This document shows, piece by piece, positions 19,752 to 31,300 of a DNA stretch of 64,000 nucleotides. Numbering within the stretch: position 1 is the first letter of the stretch; each line of letters starts with the position of its first letter. Below the pieces are notes generated by a model. That model made no database searches. It was not told the origin of the DNA and was given only the letters and a program-made list of their open reading frames with translations. The DNA is from Arion vulgaris (taxonomy: Eukaryota; Mollusca; Gastropoda; Stylommatophora; Arionidae), in assembly GCA_020796225.1 (NCBI GenBank), contig CM036767.1:27561253-27625252 (forward strand). Direction: 5' to 3'. Both the position numbers and the translations under genes were made by a program.

Positions 19752-21134
19752 ATGGCGGAAGCAGGTGCTGTCAATTTAACCCAATTGACATCGATACTTA
19801 CCAGCATGGAATACTGTGCGAGAATACAGGCTATAAGTAGTCAGATCTCCTCTTGTTCAGGGGAAACCAATGAAATAAAGGGATGGCTAGAGCAAATATA
19901 AAAATTTGCATATGGATCTGCTATGTCAGATCTAGAATTAAAGAAGCTGGCTTGGCAAACAAGTACCGGGAAATTGTCTTCTTACATTAAACTTAGGTTA
20001 GAAATGTGTCCATTGGAGACTTGGGTAGAATGCAGGCGGACCTTTGAATAGATATTCGGACGATGGGGATTGTAGGACGGCAATTGTGAGGCTAAAGCAA
20101 CTGAGGAAGTCAGACACAGAAAACATCCAGTCGTTCGCTGACAGGATCAGGATATTGGCGATTGACGCTTTCCCAGGTCCAGAGTTACAGGAGAGAGGCA
20201 CGGTCAGGCAGTTAATTGATATCTCTTCCAACGGGTTAAGTGATTACCATTTAAGGGAGCAACTGTATAGAAAGAACTTCGATAAACTAGAAGATGCTAT
20301 AGAGTTAACCATTACAGAGGAACGATTAACTAAAGGGTTTAAATTAAGCTTAGAATTACCACAGACCACCCAACCCCATTTTAGACAGGTAAAACCTATG
20401 GAAGTGGGTCAAGCTAGAATTAATAATAGACATAGGAATTGGCAGACTTGCCACGAAAACAACAGAAGACATGTACAAGTTAGGGACGATAGAAGGTGTT
20501 ATCGGTGTCATCAGACATGACACGTAGCTAGTAGTTGTACAACAGAAGACATGTACAAGTTAGGGACGATAGAAGGTGTTATCGGTGTCATCAGACATGA
20601 CACGCAGCTAGTAGTTGTACAACAGAAGACATGTACAAGTTAGGGACGATAGAAGGTGTTATCGGTGTCATCAGACATGACACGTAGCTAGTAGTTGTAC
20701 AACAGAAGACATGTACAAGTTAGGGACGATAGAAGGTGTTATCGGTGTCATCAGACATGACACGTAGCTAGTAGTTGTACAACAGAAGACATGTACAAGT
20801 TAGGGACGATAGAAGGTGTTATCGGTGTCATCAGACATGACACGTAGCTAGTAGTTGTACAACAGAAGACATGTACAAGTTAGGGACGATAGAAGGTGTT
20901 ATCGGTGTCATCAGACATGACACGTAGCTAGTAGTTGTAGAAGCAGGGAGGATAGAACTAGAGACCAGGTTTGTCAGCTATGTCAAAGATTCGGACATCT
21001 GGCTCCACAATGCATGACGGTAACGAACTCAGGGAAAGATTGGCCCAAAAGTTATCAGAGAATCAGAAAGTTTAAGTCTGATGGAGTTAATACTTTTAAA
21101 GCACGTCCATATATGGGGGACCCTAGTTCTTGTT
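19752..21134 (+). pseudogene. LTR retrotransposon Gag with zinc knuckles, broken
   Basis: The start is the ATG at 19752 (MAEAGAVNLTQL). The capsid-like region has DLELKKLAWQTSTGKLSSYI (near 19930) and, in a second frame from 20044, a helical stretch with FADRIRILAIDAFPGPELQ. The nucleocapsid part has a first CCHC knuckle (CYRCHQT.HVASSC, near 20497) whose Gly codon is a stop, and a second, CQLCQRFGHLAPQC (near 20973). Stops at 19899 and 20518 and a shift near 20045 break it. The DNA of the first knuckle is amplified in tandem. Gag packages the element RNA; the lineage looks Ty3- or BEL-like but cannot be fixed without a polymerase. Confidence 0.75.
20461..20940 (+). repeat. Six 80-bp tandem copies of the gag zinc-knuckle segment
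   Basis: Copies start at 20461, 20541, 20621, 20701, 20781 and 20861, each AACAGAAGACATGTACAAGT..CTAGTAGTTGTAC and nearly identical (one differs by CGCAGC for CGTAGC). Each encodes a knuckle of CYRCHQT type followed by a stop. Because 80 is not a multiple of three, the knuckle moves to another frame in each copy. Confidence 0.93.
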
Positions 21135-21794
21135 AATACATAAAAATATAAAAATATATGGAGAATTACTACATTAATTAAAAAGTTTCTTATATCTTGG
21201 TCAGATGATAACAGATGATGGCAAATGTATAACAGAAATTAAAAAGGGAATAGGAATGGCTAAGGATAATTTCAATAGTATGAGAAAGTTACTGACATCC
21301 AAACAAATCCCAAACAGGCTAAAAATGAGAATGATCAAATGCTATATATAAATCCTATAAATAAATATATATCCTATATTAATGTATGGCTCGAAACATG
21401 GACAATGAACAAGCAGTTAGAAGACAGAATTGATGCATTTGAGATGTGGATATATAGAAGAATAGACAGAGTTTCATGGACAGAAAAACAGACACATAAA
21501 CAAGTTTTAGGAAAACTAGGCATGAAGAAACAATTATTAAGATAAATAAAATTCAGACAAGTAAAGTATTTTGGGCACATAAAAAGGCATGACACCATGA
21601 TAAAACATTTACTAGAGGGGAAAGTTGAGGGAGAAGAGCAAGAGGAAGACCGAGAGATAAGTGGGAGGAAACTTTAAGAAATGGACAGGTTACAGTCTGG
21701 CAGTGTGCAACACCAAGGCGAAAGACAGAGGATACTGGAGATTCATTGCAGCCAACCTTCGATGTGGAGACGGCACCTGATGATGATGATGATG
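21135..21794 (+). mobile_element. 5'-truncated RTE-like LINE between gag and protease
   Basis: It is flanked by the 10-bp duplication AGTTCTTGTT (21125-21134 and 21795-21804). It encodes a reverse transcriptase tail: [31 protein letters not shown], and a basic ending. It ends in (GAT)n. It is nearly identical to the insertion at 31213-31682. A duplicated 12-base stretch at 21350-21370 and two stops distinguish it from that copy. Confidence 0.87.
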
Positions 21795-21807
21795 AGTTCT
21801 TGTTGGG

Positions 21808-22140
21808 TTAGATTGGGGAAGTTACAGGTAAGGGCTTTAGTAGATACGGGGGCTAGTGTGAGCCTCATTATGAGCACACTTTTAGATCACTTAAGGGCCC
21901 ATTTAAGGTTAAGTATAATGGGGTGAGACTCGAGTCTGTCTCAGGGAAACTTTAAAAGTCACGGGGTTTTCACGAATCAGGATAAGACTGGGGAATACCA
22001 CCTAAATCACGGTTTTACGATGCACAGAATACAAACAGAAGGATGATATTAGGTAGGGATTTTTTAAATAGACAGGGGGCTAGAATTTATTTCGACCTCA
22101 GGAAACTTAGGATAGGAAAGAAATATATAGATCTGGAGGA
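21808..22140 (+). pseudogene. Retropepsin-type aspartic protease of the LTR element
   Basis: The active-site block LQVRALVDTGASVSLIM lies at 21825-21870. The family's C-terminal block RMILGRDFLNRQGARIYFD follows at 22040-22100, with the expected ILG(R)DFL pattern. Frame breaks occur between them (near 21925 and 22030). The enzyme would cut Gag. Normally a reverse transcriptase follows; here the frame runs into an Arg/Glu-rich extension instead. Confidence 0.78.
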
Positions 22141-23065
22141 AGATGTAGATGTAGCCAGTATAGTGAGGGCAAGACGAAGGTCATTTAGAGAAGAAATGAT
22201 TTATGCATTGAATGTGTTTAGAGAGATAAGAAGAACAACACAGGGGCCACATCAGAACGTATCGAGATCTATAGCAAGGAGCTCAGCAGGTCGAATACCA
22301 GATTCGAACGTCAGCCAGTCAAAGAGAGAAGGAGAGATAATGTTACAGTCAGATGAGCAAGAGATAAGTGAACCCAGTCTTAGAGAAGGAGGAAGAAATG
22401 CTACCCTAGCCATGCCAGCCAATGTTAGAGACAGCCCAGGACCATCATGTGTGGAACGAAACCCAGAATTAGCCTATGACTGGAGAGAGATAATTGAGTA
22501 TGATAGAGAGGCGAGAGAAGTTTCGAGTGTCGAACAGAGCGGAGAATTGTCGACAGATAGCAGTGTCAGAACAGAGATAGTGGTGAACAGAAACCGAACC
22601 ATGAAAGAAAGACAAGAAGACTTACGAGCCCAAGTAAAGAGGAAACGAGCATAAAATCTTAGAAGACAAGAATATAAACGACTGTGCCAGATCAGACCGG
22701 ATGGTGTATCCAGCGAAGAAATGCCCGTCCTAGAGCACCGATTAGCCGAGATAGACAGAAGGGAGATACTGGAGAGGGAAGATAGAGATGACTGTACCAG
22801 CCACTTATCAGAGAGTGACGATGAAGCCTGTTGGCCACAGTCAAAATTGGAAAACCGAGGTACCAAAAGAAATAGAAGCACTACTTCCGAAGAAACCCGA
22901 TCAGTAAAGAGAGGAAGATTAAACCGCATAAAAACGATGAATCAGATAGCACAAAAATCTATAACAGCCAAGACGAAGGCAAACTATTTGAGCAGGGCCT
23001 GCAAGGAGAGGAAAGACTGGAACAAAGTATTGAGAGTAAGGATGTTGTCCCCCGAGCCATTATGA
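22101..23065 (+). pseudogene. Arg/Glu-rich region after the protease, unknown function
   Basis: Two frames (to 22654, and 22721-23065) encode long stretches rich in Arg, Glu, Ser and Asp (SIVRARRRSFREEMIY, EIVVNRNRTMKERQEDL, EIDRREILEREDRDDC, ETRSVKRGRLNRIKTM). No reverse transcriptase motif was seen. The composition suggests a charged, probably nucleic-acid-binding or coiled-coil protein. It occupies the place of pol, which marks this element as non-autonomous. Stops at 22652 and around 22710 may be decay. Confidence 0.5.
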
Positions 23066-24430
23066 AAGATGAAACAGAAGACAAGGAACAATCCCGTCTC
23101 AGTATAATGCATAAATTTCTAGACAAGATAAAGTGAGAGTAGCATAGGGGAAAGATAGGTGACCCACCCAGGAGAAAAGGGAGGGGTACAGGGTTGATAG
23201 ATTTTATAAACTGACAATCGCGTAGCGATTAGTCTTGAGAAGAGTGGCGAGGAAGGATGTACATATTGTAAATTTTCTTGTATGTGAAACCAGTGTGTCA
23301 CTAAGTTTTTGACCTGGTTGATGGCATTGTAATGTTAACTTAGATGCAGTGATTTCGCAGAGAGGTCATGCATGAGTGATGCATGTTAGAGAGACAGAGT
23401 ATTATGACATTCTGTCAGATCTTCATTCTAGTAGTACTAAGTATGAAGACTGTGTATTGTGAGGGCATTTGAGATATGCATATGGTGTAAGAGATTTTAA
23501 ATAGAGGGCGTTGGAAATACGACTCGTTATGTGAAGGGGTGACAGATGGCGTATGTCCAATTAGGAGAATTGCGAAATGAATTGTATGCCTTGATATAAA
23601 CTTGTCCAAAATTATTTTTTTTTGCATTTTTTTTTTTTTTTCATGTACCATTTTTTTGTTTGATTGCGATGAAAATCTCTCTTTTGTACATTAATATTAT
23701 ATGTTGCTGCGTTTAAAATGGATATGAAGTATAATTTTGTGGTCGTGGACATGAAATTTACGGAATTAGGCCCCATATTATTTTTTTTTTTTACAAAATT
23801 AATCTAAGACATGCACCATTTGATTGTTGTTGTACTCTGCTAGAGTCATATGGACTTTTCATAACTGCCACCGTAATACCATGTAGTTGAATTGACGTGA
23901 ATAGGATGAATTTTGTTTGGACGTATGTAATCTAGAATTCTGATATTTGTCCTAGGGGATGTTATTATTGGTTCATCCTGATCAATTACCGTACCCGGAC
24001 TAAGTTATTTAGAGAGCTGATGGATAACCAAGGTGATCATGAGTTGTAGAGGAGGAAAACACTGTTTATGATCTATGAGTACTTAAGTGCATGCGGGTTG
24101 TTCTCATGTATGAGCGGGGCAAAGGAGAAACAAGTAAAATGGAGCTTATCGTCGAGCTTAAGAGCTGCGCATGAAAGGCACAAGAGGAGATAATGAGATA
24201 ACCAGAGTAGAAAATGACATGCCCCTACTGTGTTTTTTTGTTGTGAACATATGATGGTTGCGTACGGACGTTGTCCTATGTGATTTTTTTTTCTTGTTGT
24301 AGGGATTAGAATTGAGTAACTTGGAGTAGATCATTTAGAAGATTGATCTTGGTACTTTAGGGTAGTGTAGGAGAAGGGAATTTTAGAACTTTATGGATAG
24401 GGCTAAAGTTCTAGATGGCATAGGCTGGTC
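23066..24430. other. LTR-element interior without genes
   Basis: Non-coding 3' part of the retrotransposon with T-runs (23612-23645, 23780-23795). The purine-rich stretch near 24366-24378 is the best candidate for a polypurine tract, although it is about 55 bases from the LTR instead of adjacent. Confidence 0.5.
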
Positions 24431-26042
24431 TGTAACAGTTTCACTGTTATGCTAACTAGGGTATGGACGGGGTCAACAGAGAAAAAAGAAAACCCCTTAT
24501 TGTACTTGGCGTCCTTGACCAAGTTAGTAGTAAAGAAATTTGTTTACCAGTCCCAACTTGCTGACAAGTAGAGTGTTAAACTCATGCAAAAGGTTCTAAC
24601 CCGAGGTATGCGAGGACTCCCGTTAAATCGAGGATCTCGAACCAGAGAAGGAACAGTTGGGAGCTTTTGGTTTGGACAGTAGAACAGTTACTCTTGAGAA
24701 GTTGAGGGGGATGGACGTAATTTTGATCCCAATGAGCGTAAGAGATAGAGAGAGTGTGAAGTCAGGAGGACGGAACTTAGAGAAATGGAGTGAAGAAACA
24801 GCGACATTCTTTATTAACTCTGTGTGAGTAGCGAACTCTGTGTGAGTAGCGAACGGCGTTGTGATTTGTAGTGAACACCCACAACGTAGGATTTTGACAT
24901 TATTTATTAACTCTGTGAGTAGCGAACGGCGTTGTGATTTGTAGTGAACACCCACAACGTAGGATTTTGACATTCTTTATTAACTCTGGGTGAGTAGCGA
25001 ACGGCGTTGTGATTTGTAGTGAACACCCACAACGTAGGATTTTGACATTCTTTATTAACTCTGTGTGAGCGAACGGCGTTGTGATTTGTAGTGAACACCC
25101 ACAACGTAGGATTTTGACATTCTTTATTAACTCTGGGTGAGTAGCGAACGGCGTTGTGATTTGTAGTGAACACCCACAACGTAGGGTTTTGACATTCTTT
25201 ATTAACTCTGTGTGAGTAGCGAACGGCGTTGTGATTTGTAGTGAACACCCACAACGTAGGATTTTGACATTCTTTATTAACTCTGGGTGAGTAGCGAACG
25301 GCGTTGTGATTTGTAGTGAACACCCACAACGTAGGATTTTGACATTCTTTATTAACTCTGTGTGAGTAGAGAACGGCGTTGTGATTTGTAGTGAACACCC
25401 ACAACGTAGGATTTTGACATTCTTTATTAACTCTGTGTGAGTAGCGAACGGCCTTGTGATTTGTAGTGAACACCACAACGTAGGATTTTGACATTCTTAA
25501 TAACTCTGTGTGAGTAGATATCTAACGTGAATTTCAACGAATATCCACCACAGGAAGTCAGGCGTCTCTTATTAACTCGCGTTGTCAAAACTAGGGGTGA
25601 ATAGCATAAGGCTTATTTGAGTAGAGCGTGTCCTATAAAAGTAGGAGGGGAATTTCAAAATCCTTTTTTCCCTTGTTAATTGTTGACATATTAGTCAGCC
25701 ATTGAGTACTTCTAGTGCAGTAAAGGGTTAAAGCACGGTCAATGTATGTTCTTTTGTTTGACTCATATCACATAGAAAGTCGGTACATGCATTTATTTTC
25801 CTTATTCAGATATGCACGAAATAAACTTTGTATAAGTTCTTTTAGGAGGCTTTGGTGTTGAAATTTAATGTTGACGTATGTAAGGATTAAGATTTAACGG
25901 TAGCTACTACCTTACCAGGATTCATCATTCGACCCTTCTTGATTTATTTCTTTCTCGATACTTTTCTTATCCTATTTTTTTCTCTCTATTTTCCTGGGAC
26001 CTTGTACAAGTGAACAGTAGTGAACTGCTACAACCGTGACAG
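24431..26042 (+). repeat. Right LTR with minisatellite (about 10 units)
   Basis: Begins TGTAACAGTTTCACTG and ends near CAACCGTGACA, where TGTGT follows. It is longer than the left LTR because its 75-bp minisatellite has more units. Sequence quality looks better here than in the left copy. Confidence 0.85.
24803..25510. repeat. 75-bp minisatellite inside the LTR
   Basis: Units begin GACATTCTTTATTAACTCTG at 24803, 24896, 24969, 25044, 25116, 25191, 25266, 25341, 25416 and 25490 (variants included). Each contains the inverted pair CGTTGTG..CACAACG with a 16-base loop, so the RNA could form a row of hairpins. As 75 is a multiple of three, long minus-strand frames stay open through it; I do not regard them as genes. 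Confidence 0.93.
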
Positions 26043-26149
26043 TGTGTAATTGTAGTGCGGGAAGGGCGATGAACAAATGTGACGTAGGACGAGCTAGTCA
26101 GAACCGGTTTAATTAGTAACATTCCTCCCTGATCTCGCCATTTCTTAAA

Positions 26150-27735
26150 CTATTAATTGAAATTAACTGGCAGCAATTAAATGGAGGAACGAACACTGTC
26201 ATTTGCAGACGACATCATGGTGTACAGACAGGGGGGAAACAGGGATGAAATTGCTAATAAACTCCAGGAAGAACTGAACCGCATAATGGCCTTGTGTGAT
26301 GTTTCTGGTGCAACGATAAACCATACCAAAGCTGTGCTATCATGATTCTCCCTAAATAATCACATTGTGAAGTCTGACACACCATATGTTACGTTAGATG
26401 GACATACACTCACCCGAACAGCATCTATGAGTTATTTGGGTGTAAAATTTGATCGCAGTCTATGCTTTAGGGACCATATCGACGCATTATGCCAAGGCTC
26501 GCAACGTACTATCCGCACTGAGAATCATGGCGGCTGCTAACATTGAGCAACGCCTTCTTGTGCTCTTGTACCAAGGTATTGTTCTGTCATGTATAGAATA
26601 TGCATGCGCTCTCCTAACAATTAGTCCTACGCAAACAGTGAGACTGGAAAGAATTCAGAATGAGGCTATTCGCATCATTCTGGGATGCACCAAAGATACA
26701 CCAGGAGTGTCAATGCGATTCCTTCTTGATCTCCCAACTATTGCTAACAGAATTGAAACTTGGAGGGTTCGATCATATCTAAGAATCAATGCAAACAAGG
26801 AACATCCTCTCCATGAAGAACTCATTAAGGAGAAAGGGCGTAGACTCAAGAGAGGCAGATCATGGCTTAGTCAGGCGGAAGATACGCTTATGAAAATATG
26901 TGATCCTTCCGGAATTGCAACAGGAGAGGAATGGATTGCTGTGCCGCCTCAATTTCCGACTGTTTTCACCGTTATTACATCTATTAAGAAAAACTGCAAA
27001 CAAAATAATATATCACTGCTAAACGTGGAGGTGGAGGCTCTCTTGAATGACATCATCAATGATACAGATGTGGTTATTTACACTGATGGTTCAGTCATTC
27101 GCCAACAACGCTGTGCGTGGGTTTTTTCAGCACGCTCAGGAGGAAAAATAATAAGAGAGGCCAGTGGGGCCTACGCTACAACCACAAGTAGCTTGACAAT
27201 GGAGGTTCGGCGGTTACGGAGGCGGTGAACTGGTTGGCATCTCACAATTACTCTCGTGTTTTCGTACTCAGTGACTCCATGAGCATGATTCGTAAAGTCG
27301 AATCAGGTATGGTGAGACGCAACTGGGTGGAGGTACTGGTACAGACAATGATCAGAGAAATCACCTTTATTTTTGTCCCTGGGTACGCAGGAGTTAGGGG
27401 TAATGAACGAGCTGATAGATTGGCTGGCTTAGCTACAATATCAGAGGAGCTGCAATGGATCGAAGTGACATTCTTCATGCACTGAGCGTCTTTCCGAACA
27501 GAGGAGTTTCAGGGCTGTGAATCCCACTCGCTGACCAGATTGAAAGAGATGGGTGTCAATATTGGTGCAACCCAAAAAGAGCGACATACTAAATATGCAA
27601 AGAGATTGATTAATCAACATCGAACTGGCGTGTTGGGTCGCTGGACGCTGCTGGATTTGCGGAGATCGGAGCACCTATGGACATGTCCGGAGTGCTATGA
27701 TGATAGTCCTCATATAACTGATAACATCCATTAGT
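26150..27735 (+). pseudogene. LINE (R1/I group) 3' half with RNase H, copy 1
   Basis: The fragment starts at reverse transcriptase motif C (LSFADDIMVYRQG, 26200) and continues through the connection region (SMSYLGVKFDRSL; LVLLYQGIVLSCIEYA; LERIQNEAIRIILGC). RNase H follows: [12 protein letters not shown] (27070), [49 protein letters not shown] (27375-27435). A tail with SEHLWTCPEC (27665-27700) closes it. Only a few frame breaks exist (near 26345, 26470, 27210 and 27460). It is the best-preserved of three copies here and shows the empty sites for the insertions in the other two. It lies 0.4 kb upstream of GID4 on the same strand. Confidence 0.88.
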
Positions 27736-28146
27736 ATTTCTATTATTTCGTTTGTTTTTATTTACATGATTTTTCATTGTTTATGTGAAACTAATATGCC
27801 TGCTCCTACATTTCGTCTGTTCGCTCAGTCTTACCAAGCCTTCGAGTCCAGATCATTGGGAGCATATTGATCCAGTCAATTGCCTACGTCCCTATTCTAG
27901 TCCAGACCAAAATTACGTCTATTTTTGAAATGCATCATTTGCAATTAAGACACACTGAGAATATTAATTAAACGCAAGGTAAACGGGACGTAAAGATCGA
28001 AATATGAGTTTTACTACTCGGGACTCTTCAAATAAAAAGTCACAAAAACTAGGCGTGACAGGAGATCTATTTTGTGTACACACTACCACAGGCTCGTCTG
28101 TGTGTAAAACTAAATATATGCGCGCTGTGGTTTGATATTATAAAGA
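27736..28146 (+). promoter_or_regulatory. Upstream flank of GID4 (promoter region not defined)
   Basis: About 400 bases between the LINE tail and the GID4 start. No TATA box at a convincing spacing or CpG island was seen. The 5' untranslated region must lie here unless an upstream non-coding exon exists. The start context AAAGAATGG has a purine at -3 and G at +4. Confidence 0.3.
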
Positions 28147-28311
28147 ATGGAGCACGAATATCAATTGAACGATATTTCAGAATTGGACCCCCCACCACCA
28201 GCATATTCAAATCACTTAGGCATTCCAACATCATTACTTTACAACGGATCTCGTTTTCAAGGCCATCAGAAAAGCAAAGGAAATCGCTATGATGTTGAAG
28301 TTGTTCTGCAG
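28147..28311 (+). CDS. GID4: GID4 exon 1
   Basis: 55 codons from the ATG to VVLQ, phase 0, donor CAG|GTCTAT. The Pro-rich [10 protein letters not shown] before the barrel and the [14 protein letters not shown] block match the family. An upstream in-frame extension was not found. Confidence 0.95.
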
Positions 28312-31300
28312 GTCTATAAATTACAATTTCATTTACTATTTACTCACTGAAGTTACTGACACTGAGTATTGTACTGTTGACGTTGTAAAAAATATATAAA
28401 ATCACTAAAAGCTGCACACCCATTGCATATTTTTATTTGGCTCCTATCTTTCCTCCTATAGTTATTAGTTAACTAAGTTATTAGTAGTAGTAGTTACTGT
28501 GTAAAGTGTCACAGTGTGTTAATAAATTTCGGTTTCAGAAACTCGGTAAACCAATTTATTGTTTCGTTAGTTAAGTTACTAAGTTAGTAATTGGAGAAAG
28601 AAGGTGCAAAGTGGACTTGCGTTTTGAGCACAGTCTGATCAGACAAGCAGAGGAAAGCAGGTTTTACTCTAGGGCGCAGTCTTATTTCGAGAGGCCTGCC
28701 TCGTCATTTAGGTGTGAGAATTATGGCAGAGACTCACTCCTGACTTTAGTTAGCTACAATAATAATAAATTAGTCACAAATGAAGCAGCATAGTACCTAT
28801 TTATATAACATATCAAGCGGTACAGTTCTATTGTTATTGCCCCTTGTGACTGAGAGATACCTACTAGTTGTTAGTCATGTGCAGAACTTTAGTAGTTCTT
28901 TGGAATTTTTCTCTTATCATATGCCATAGGCATATGTCCTGCATCTGTTGCTATATTCAAGGAACCTATTTTTTTAAAAACTGATCCAGAAGCACTTGAG
29001 CTTTCAGTTATTCGGCCCCGTGCCATGGACATCGTAACCCTTTGGTTAGGTGTCACGACCACCGTAAATCTGGAGAACCTGTGGCATCCTGCTTCATCTT
29101 CAAGTGGTGTCCCTGATAACAGACTACATTGCTGCAGTATGGCTGAGCAAGTAAGAATTGAAGAGGAAAAACAAACCGACCACCAAAAATGTATTGCTGA
29201 AAATGAATGTATCGGTTGTAAAACCGCAGCCTATGTAGCAAACATCCTTTTCAATGTGAACAAAGATGAATAAGAGTCAATAGAGACTTGTCGTGAATGG
29301 TGACACGAAAGTGGAGCTAATAATCACAGTTGATTCCGTACTATAGTGAAGACATGTGCTCTGTTGGGAGTTGAAAGGTGAAGAAGATACATTACTATAC
29401 TTATCAACTAGTGCAGCTTTCCTGCAATATGTAGTTTTCAACAAATATGCATACACAGCTGCTGTATGGTTTTGTGCATGTTTTTTCTTTGAAGTTCTTA
29501 CAAGCATTTTTGGAACATTAACTCCTAGTGGACCAAGGCAAAAGCCATGGTTTTACAAGTCATTTGTTTTTAGAATAAAAAACACCCTTTAGTGTGGCAT
29601 TTGGTCATCAAGTGTTCTGCCAAAAAAATATGATGCTTGGACAGTGTGTCTACCAAGATTAATTCTATACCTACAGATATTCTATTCTATAACTACAGAT
29701 ATATGCTATCTAAGGATATCTTTTTGAAAATAAAAGTTTCACTTCAGCTTGTACTGATGTTCATAGTATTAGATAAAGATGTGCTTTGTACTTTCTTTTC
29801 TTTCACTCTACACCAACACTTATTAAATCTCTCTTTGTGGTTGGTGTGTGATTTGTGTCTTAGAGCATGAGTTTGTTATGCTAGCTAGGCACCTTCAGAC
29901 CCATAGGCCAGTACATAAGGTTTCTGCATGTTTTTTATTTCACCACCTTATTCTATTTCACCACCTTAAGTAGGTAAAAAATGCTGACTTGGGAGCATCC
30001 ATCCTCATATGCGAGTCAGAGCCCTGTTAACCTTGGATCTCGCAATCAAAGTTTCCTGTGATGTGGTGTTGGCCTGTGTGTTCTATGGGTCATCAGAAGG
30101 CTGCTTTTCTTCACTATTTGTCTTTCCTAAGAGAGACTAGCCGACTCCAACTCTACTGGATGCAGGGCCAGGTGTATAACACACTGTGTAGATATTATTG
30201 TTTTTGTAATGTTGAGAACTAGAGCTACTGAGTTGGTAGTTCTTTTACAGCCAAAGCAAGATTCAGCTAGCTGTATATGTTCTGTAGTTGTTGGATGGTG
30301 CTTTATTCAGTGTTTGTAGTTCATACTTACGGTTCAAACTTCACTGCAACGGGTCACCCCATAATTGCTCTGTTCCTGTGCCAACAAAAATCAGACAAAT
30401 GCTAACAACTGTCTTCTGTATGAACTAATTCCAGAATGAAACAGCCGTGCACCGCCACAAAAGCAACCTGCACCGCATAAATGCATATGGCCTCGCTAAA
30501 GTATCAACACTTGAATTGCAATTCACGAGAAGGAACATCAATCACAACAAAATCCAGCTTTCTGCATATGCAATATCACTGCGTAAGGCAGTTTGAGTCG
30601 GTTCGTCATAACCGCTGTCCGCCATTTTCTGAATTCCCACAACAGACGTATGGTTGACACAGCAAAAGCATTCCATGTAACATTCATAGCTCACAGCGTT
30701 GCTCAAGCACTAACTCAGTAGCTCGGGAAACGAAACCAGAAAATACCTGACCAAACATGGCGGAAATGCGCTAGCAAAAGTCATGTCCAGAATATCAAAC
30801 AGTTCTGATTCTGAATGGCCCTCCCGCATTCCGCCATTGCTTGCCAGATTTATACAGTGTTTGAATTTGTAGGAAAACTTGCTGCTAGTTTTGTTCAATC
30901 TGTGTTATCCTGGACAGGTGAGCAGCACATGTATTGCTGTCTCTTAGGAAATAAATAAAGGCAGGAATCTGTGAGACAATGTGCATCTTTATGATTCCTT
31001 TTGTAAATGTAATTTCTGTCTGTTTCTGCAGCATGTTGATGAAGAAAAGGCTTTCCTGTGTGGATACTTGAAGATTAAAGGTCTTACAGAGGAGTACCCA
31101 ACTTTGACAACATACTTTGATGGTGAAATTATCAGCGGTCGTCATCCATTCTTGACAAGAAAGTGGGATGCTGATGAAGATGTTGACAGAAAACATTGGG
31201 TAAAGTTAACATCCAAACAAACCACAAACAGACTAAAAATGAGAATGATCAAATGCTATATATATCCTATATTAATGTATGGCTCGAAACATGGACAATG

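Larger units (their letters stand above)
12246..26042 (+). mobile_element. LTR retrotransposon (gag and protease only) with nested elements
   Basis: Two long direct repeats (12246-13566 and 24431-26042) begin TGTAA and flank an interior with a gag (19752-21134) and a retropepsin (21808-22140). The five bases TGTGT lie just before the left LTR (12241-12245) and just after the right one (26043-26047), consistent with a target duplication. The interior is interrupted by a Tc1/mariner-like transposon (13716-19455) and a LINE (21135-21794). No reverse transcriptase, RNase H or integrase of LTR type is found, so the element is non-autonomous. Sequence downstream of the left LTR (13567-13590) may contain the primer-binding site. 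Confidence 0.85.

Noticed and set aside
20461..20940. Regular 80-bp array considered as a CRISPR-like array
   Set aside because: There are no variable spacers; units are whole tandem copies of gag DNA in an animal genome.
24900..25494. Two long overlapping minus-strand frames of about 190 codons with repeated peptides
   Set aside because: They are the translation of the 75-bp LTR minisatellite, open only because 75 is a multiple of three. The same happens at 12392-12954.
30400..30900. Possible MITE or promoter with repeated CCGCCAT motifs
   Set aside because: I could not find matching inverted ends or target duplications.
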